From an uncultured Paraburkholderia sp. (GTDB lineage: Bacteria; Pseudomonadota; Gammaproteobacteria; Burkholderiales; Burkholderiaceae): 27,827 nt of DNA. The translations under genes were made by a program, and so were the position numbers. The notes under the pieces are model-generated. The model ran no database searches and was not told the origin of the DNA. It saw only the letters and a list, made by a program, of their open reading frames with translations. Below are positions 24,145 to 27,827 of this stretch, one piece after another. The stretch is from positions 1-27,827 of the forward strand of contig CALFSF010000592.1 in the NCBI GenBank assembly GCA_937917025.1, in the 5' to 3' direction. Position 1 is the first letter of the stretch; every line of letters starts with the position of its first letter.

Positions 24145-25296
24145 ATGACCGAGTCAACCGTTCCGTTTTTACCGTTCGTCCGTCCGGAAATCGATGAAGA
24201 AACGATTCAGGGCGTAGCCGAGGTGCTGCGTTCCGGCTGGATCACGACCGGTCCGCAGAACCAGCAGTTCGAAGCCGCGCTGTCGGCATTCTGCGGCGGC
24301 CGTCCGGTGCGCACGTTCAATTCCGGCACGGCGACGCTCGAAATCGGCCTGCGCATCGCGGGCGTGAAGGAAGGCGACGAAGTCATCACGACGCCCGCGT
24401 CGTGGGTCTCGACCAGCAACGTGATCATCGAAACGGGCGCGACGCCGGTGTTCGTCGATATCGACCCGACAACGCGCAATATCGATCTCGACCTGCTCGA
24501 AAAGGCGATTACGCCGCGCACGAAGGCGATCATCCCGGTGTATCTGTCCGGCTTGCCCGTCGACATGGACCGGCTGTACGAGATCGCCCGCGCGCACAAG
24601 CTGCGCGTGATCGAAGACGCGGCGCAGGCGTTCGGGTCGACCTGGAAAGGCGAGCGCATCGGCAAGATCGGCGATATCGTGTCGTTCAGCTTCCACGCGA
24701 ACAAGAACCTGACGTCGATCGAAGGCGGCGCGCTCGTGCTCAACAACGAAGACGAAGCGATCCTCGCGCAGAAGTACCGCCTGCAAGGCATCACGCGGAC
24801 CGGCTTCGACGGCATGGACTGCGACGTGCTGGGCGGTAAATACAACCTGACGGACGTCGCGGCGCGCGTCGGTCTCGGCCAGATGCCGCATCTCGAGCGC
24901 TTCATCGCGCAGCGTAAAAAACTCGCGCGCGCGTATTTCGCGGGCCTCGAAGGCGGCGCCGCGGTGAAACTCGGCGTGGGCCTGCCGCTCGCGGACTTCG
25001 AAAACAGCAACTGGCACATGTTCCAGATCACGCTGCCGCTGGAAAAGCTCACGCTCGACCGCGCCGGTTTCATGGCGCAACTGAAGGAGCGCGGGATCGG
25101 CTCGGGCGTGCATTACCCGGCGATTCACCTGTTTTCGCTGTATCGCGCACGCGGCTTCAGGGAAGGCATGTTCCCGCACGCGGAGCGTTTCGGCGCGACC
25201 ACGGTCACGCTGCCGCTCTTCACGCTGATGAGCGAAGACGACGTGGCGCGCGTGTGCCGCGCGCTCAATGAAATTTGCGAACAATACGGAAAATAA
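24145..25296 (+). CDS. arnB: UDP-4-amino-4-deoxy-L-arabinose aminotransferase ArnB
   Basis: A 383-aa pyridoxal-phosphate enzyme of the DegT/DnrJ/EryC1/StrS family converting the UDP-4-keto-pentose to UDP-L-Ara4N with glutamate. Seen: the opening FLPFVRPEIDEETIQGVAEVL; the phosphate-binding NSGTATLEIGL; TTPASWVSTSNVI; EDAAQAFGS (Asp158); and SFHANKNLTSIEGG with PLP lysine Lys187, as in Salmonella ArnB (Lys188). The length matches the family (about 379-385). It follows the flippase gene and is 6 nt before arnC. The 93-nt gap before it has no clear Shine-Dalgarno. Confidence 0.96.
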   Translation: MTESTVPFLPFVRPEIDEETIQGVAEVLRSGWITTGPQNQQFEAALSAFCGGRPVRTFNSGTATLEIGLRIAGVKEGDEVITTPASWVSTSNVIIETGATPVFVDIDPTTRNIDLDLLEKAITPRTKAIIPVYLSGLPVDMDRLYEIARAHKLRVIEDAAQAFGSTWKGERIGKIGDIVSFSFHANKNLTSIEGGALVLNNEDEAILAQKYRLQGITRTGFDGMDCDVLGGKYNLTDVAARVGLGQMPHLERFIAQRKKLARAYFAGLEGGAAVKLGVGLPLADFENSNWHMFQITLPLEKLTLDRAGFMAQLKERGIGSGVHYPAIHLFSLYRARGFREGMFPHAERFGATTVTLPLFTLMSEDDVARVCRALNEICEQYGK

Positions 25297-25302
25297 GCGG
25301 AA

Positions 25303-26355
25303 ATGAGTCAAACGGAACATCACTCCGTCGTGCCGGAAGTCTCGATCGTCATTCCGGTGTACAACGAGGAACAGGGCCTCGCGGCCCTCTTCGATCGCCT
25401 GTATCCCGCGCTCGACGCGCTCGGCACGACCTATGAAGTGGTCTTCATCAACGACGGCAGCCGCGACCGGTCCGCCGCCATCCTCGCCGGGCAGTTTCGC
25501 GCCCGGCCGGACGTGACGCGCGTGATCCTGCTGAACGGCAACTTCGGCCAGCACATGGCGATTCTCGCGGGCTTCGAGCAGTCGCGCGGCGAGATCGTGC
25601 TCACGCTCGACGCGGACCTGCAGAACCCGCCCGAGGAAATCGCCAAGCTCGTCGCGAAGATGCGCGAAGGTTACGACTACGTCGGCTCGATCCGCACGCA
25701 GCGTCGGGACAGCTTCTTCCGGCGCAAGGCGTCGCGCGCGATGAACCGCCTGCGCGAGCGCATCACGCGCATCAAGATGACCGACCAGGGCTGCATGCTG
25801 CGCGCGTACAGCCGCCAGGTGATCGACACGATCAACCGCTGCGGCGAAATCAATACGTTCATCCCGGCGCTCGCGTACACGTTCGCGCAGAATCCGGTTG
25901 AAATCGAGGTCGCGCACGAAGAGCGTTTCGCCGGCGAATCGAAGTATTCGCTGTACAGCCTGATCCGGCTGAACTTCGATCTCGTGACCGGATTTTCAGT
26001 GGTGCCGCTGCAATGGCTGTCGTTCATCGGCGTGATTCTTTCGTTCGGGTCCGCCGCGCTCTTCGTGCTGCTGCTGATTCGCCGCTTCATCATCGGCGCG
26101 GAAGTGCAAGGTGTGTTCACGCTGTTCGCCATCACGTTCTTCCTGCTTGGCGTGATCATTTTCGCGCTCGGGCTGCTCGGCGAATATATTGGGCGCATCT
26201 ATCAGCAGGTGCGTGCGCGGCCGCGCTATCTGGTGCAGACCATCCTCGAACAGCGCGACGGCGCGACCGTCACGCAGACGCCGCGTCAAACGGTCGTTCA
26301 GGGTGTGCAGAACCTGCAGAACGCGCCGCTGATCGACCAGGACTCGCAACCATGA
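25303..26355 (+). CDS. arnC: Undecaprenyl-phosphate L-Ara4FN transferase ArnC
   Basis: A 350-aa GT2 glycosyltransferase transferring formylated L-Ara4N from UDP to undecaprenyl phosphate on the cytoplasmic face. The GT-A domain shows SIVIPVYNEEQGL, FINDGSRD (50-53 NDGS), the metal-binding DAD (103-105) in LTLDADLQNPPEE, and MTDQGCMLRAYSR. Two membrane helices (about 238-260 and 270-295) anchor it, with LGLLGEYIGRIYQQVRARPRY after the second. It is about 28 residues longer than E. coli ArnC (322), mostly in a Gln/Thr-rich C-terminal tail. It overlaps the formyltransferase gene by ATGA, so translational coupling is likely. Confidence 0.94.
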   Translation: MSQTEHHSVVPEVSIVIPVYNEEQGLAALFDRLYPALDALGTTYEVVFINDGSRDRSAAILAGQFRARPDVTRVILLNGNFGQHMAILAGFEQSRGEIVLTLDADLQNPPEEIAKLVAKMREGYDYVGSIRTQRRDSFFRRKASRAMNRLRERITRIKMTDQGCMLRAYSRQVIDTINRCGEINTFIPALAYTFAQNPVEIEVAHEERFAGESKYSLYSLIRLNFDLVTGFSVVPLQWLSFIGVILSFGSAALFVLLLIRRFIIGAEVQGVFTLFAITFFLLGVIIFALGLLGEYIGRIYQQVRARPRYLVQTILEQRDGATVTQTPRQTVVQGVQNLQNAPLIDQDSQP

Positions 26356-27290
26356 AACCACGCGCGGTCGTATTCGCGTATCACAACGTCGGCGTGCGCT
26401 GCCTGCAGGTGCTACTCGCGCGCGGCGTCGACGTCGCGCTCGTCGTCACGCATGAAGACAGCCCGACCGAGAACATCTGGTTCGGCAGCGTCGCCTCCGT
26501 CGCGGCCGAACACGGCATTCCGGTCGTGACGCCGGCCGACCCGCACAGCCCCGAGCTGCGCGCGGCGGTGAGCGCCGCGCGGCCCGATTTCATCTTCTCG
26601 TTCTACTACCGGCATATGCTGCCCGTCGACCTGCTGGCGATCGCCGCGCGCGGCGCGTACAACATGCACGGCTCGCTGCTGCCGAAATACCGCGGCCGCG
26701 TGCCGACCAACTGGGCGGTGCTGAACGGCGAAACCGAAACCGGCGCGACGCTGCACGAGATGGCCGCGAAGCCCGACGCCGGTGCGATCCTCGCGCAGAC
26801 GCCCGTGCCGATCCTGCCCGACGACACCGCCGCACAGGTTTTCGACAAGACCACCGTCGCGGCCGAACAGACGCTCTGGCGCGTGCTGCCCGCGCTGCTG
26901 GCCGGCGAGGCGCCGCATCTGCCGAACGACCTGACGCAGGGCAGCTACTTCGGCGGCCGCAAGCCCGAGGACGGCCGTATCGACTGGAACAAGCCCGCGC
27001 AGCAGGTGTACAACCTGATCCGCGCGGTCGCGCCGCCCTATCCGGGCGCCTTCACCGAGATCGGCGGCGAGCGGTTCGTCGTCGCGCGCGCGCGGCTCAC
27101 GCGGCCGGGCGCGATCCAGTCGGATTTGCCCCCGGGTCTGCACGTAAGCGATAATGCCGTTTTTGCGATATGCGGCGACGGCCGCGCGATCGCGATCCAC
27201 GAATTGCGGCACCAGCGCGACGGACAGGAAACTGTCGTCACCCCCGCCGGGTTCGCCCAGCTCATTCATTCTTCCCGCCATCCTTCATGA
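26352..27290 (+). CDS. UDP-L-Ara4N formyltransferase (stand-alone N-terminal half of ArnA)
   Basis: A 312-aa formyltransferase that adds a formyl group from N10-formyltetrahydrofolate to UDP-L-Ara4N. The catalytic triad is visible: Asn104 and His106 in YNMHGSLLPKYRGRVPTNWA, and Asp142 in AAKPDAGAIL (E. coli ArnA Asn102, His104, Asp140). The C-terminal subdomain contains DGRIDWNKPAQQVYNLIRAVAPPYPGAF. In E. coli this is fused to the dehydrogenase. Here it stops, and the next gene starts on an overlapping ATGA. The start ATG at 26352 overlaps the arnC stop in the same way. The genetic unit is intact, with no sign of frameshift. Confidence 0.94.
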   Translation: MKPRAVVFAYHNVGVRCLQVLLARGVDVALVVTHEDSPTENIWFGSVASVAAEHGIPVVTPADPHSPELRAAVSAARPDFIFSFYYRHMLPVDLLAIAARGAYNMHGSLLPKYRGRVPTNWAVLNGETETGATLHEMAAKPDAGAILAQTPVPILPDDTAAQVFDKTTVAAEQTLWRVLPALLAGEAPHLPNDLTQGSYFGGRKPEDGRIDWNKPAQQVYNLIRAVAPPYPGAFTEIGGERFVVARARLTRPGAIQSDLPPGLHVSDNAVFAICGDGRAIAIHELRHQRDGQETVVTPAGFAQLIHSSRHPS

Positions 27291-27827
27291 AAAAAGTCCT
27301 GATTCTGGGTGTGAACGGCTTCATCGGCCATCACCTGTCCAAACGCATTCTCGAAACGACCGACTGGGAAGTGTTCGGGATGGACATGCAGACCGAGCGC
27401 CTCGGCGACCTCGTCAACCACGAGCGGATGCACTTCTTCGAGGGCGACATCACGATCAACAAGGAGTGGGTCGAGTATCACGTGAAGAAGTGCGACGTGA
27501 TCCTGCCGCTCGTCGCGATCGCCACGCCGGCCACGTATGTGAAGCAGCCGCTGCGCGTGTTCGAACTCGACTTCGAGGCAAACCTGCCGATCGTGCGTTC
27601 GGCCGTCAAATACGGCAAGCATCTGGTGTTTCCGTCGACGTCGGAAGTCTATGGCATGTGCTCCGACGAGCAGTTCGACCCGGATGAATCGGCCCTCACC
27701 TACGGTCCGATCAACAAGCCACGCTGGATCTACGCGTGCTCGAAACAGCTGATGGACCGCGTGATCTGGGGTTACGGCATGGAAGGCCTGAACTTCACGC
27801 TGTTCCGTCCGTTCAACTGGATCGGCC
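27287..27827 (+). CDS. UDP-glucuronate decarboxylase/dehydrogenase (C-terminal half of ArnA), cut by window end
   Basis: The first 180 codons of an open frame running off the right edge. It is a short-chain (extended) dehydrogenase: NAD motif LGVNGFIG (7-14), EGDI, ECDV-type KKCDVILPLVAIATP, FELDFEAN, PSTSEVYGMCSD (116-127; Ser119 and Glu120 correspond to catalytic Ser433/Glu434 of E. coli ArnA), NKPRWIYACSK with Tyr149 and Lys153, and LFRPFNWIG at the cut. It oxidatively decarboxylates UDP-glucuronate to the UDP-4-keto-pentose used by ArnB. The start ATG overlaps the preceding stop by 4 nt, so the two ArnA halves are separately encoded but tightly coupled. The Arg619 equivalent and the end lie outside the window. 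Confidence 0.95.
   Translation, partial: MKKVLILGVNGFIGHHLSKRILETTDWEVFGMDMQTERLGDLVNHERMHFFEGDITINKEWVEYHVKKCDVILPLVAIATPATYVKQPLRVFELDFEANLPIVRSAVKYGKHLVFPSTSEVYGMCSDEQFDPDESALTYGPINKPRWIYACSKQLMDRVIWGYGMEGLNFTLFRPFNWIG

Overview
The window is high-GC DNA, densely packed on both strands, with the protein content and gene order of a Burkholderiaceae chromosome (Burkholderia sensu lato, probably Paraburkholderia, Caballeronia or Burkholderia). That placement is inferred from the proteins (trxA-rho beside a type B L31 gene; hom-thrC-moeA-moaD-moaE next to clpB; an arn locus with split arnA). It is not from an rRNA or marker search. No phage, IS element, CRISPR, tRNA or rRNA was seen. This is core chromosome, and no wholly new system is evident. 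The interest lies mainly in regulatory DNA and in the layout of the lipid A-modification locus.

Region 1 (1-5700, + strand): trxA; a very strong intercistronic hairpin; a C/T-rich leader and rho with its terminator; a MerR regulator with a perfect palindrome at its promoter, translationally coupled to an MFS exporter and followed closely by an MtfA-like zinc peptidase; then rpmE2 (zinc-free L31) with a clear terminator. Region 2 (5700-10500, + strand): a GT-C type membrane glycosyltransferase followed 2 nt later by a MATE transporter, a secreted helix-hairpin-helix protein with a Lys/Ala-rich tail, and a YidB-family protein. A bidirectional terminator separates these from clpB.

Region 3 (10569-20808, mostly - strand): clpB under a near-consensus heat-shock (sigma32) promoter; a group III truncated globin on the + strand; and a long leftward series alaA-hom-thrC-moeA-moaD-moaE. 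This series joins aspartate-family amino acid synthesis and alanine transamination to molybdopterin cofactor synthesis. A 53-bp inverted-repeat element lies between thrC and moeA, and the alaA leader carries a degenerate TGGCTGA repeat cluster.

Region 4 (21317-27827, + strand): an Mth938-domain gene, then the L-Ara4N lipid A-modification operon in the order arnT, a single EmrE-like flippase subunit, arnB, arnC, the arnA formyltransferase half and the arnA dehydrogenase half (cut by the window end). ArnB and the two ArnA enzymes make UDP-L-Ara4FN, ArnC loads it on undecaprenyl phosphate, the small transporter probably flips the deformylated lipid (arnD not in the window), and ArnT transfers L-Ara4N to lipid A. 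The expected result is constitutive or inducible cationic-peptide and polymyxin resistance.
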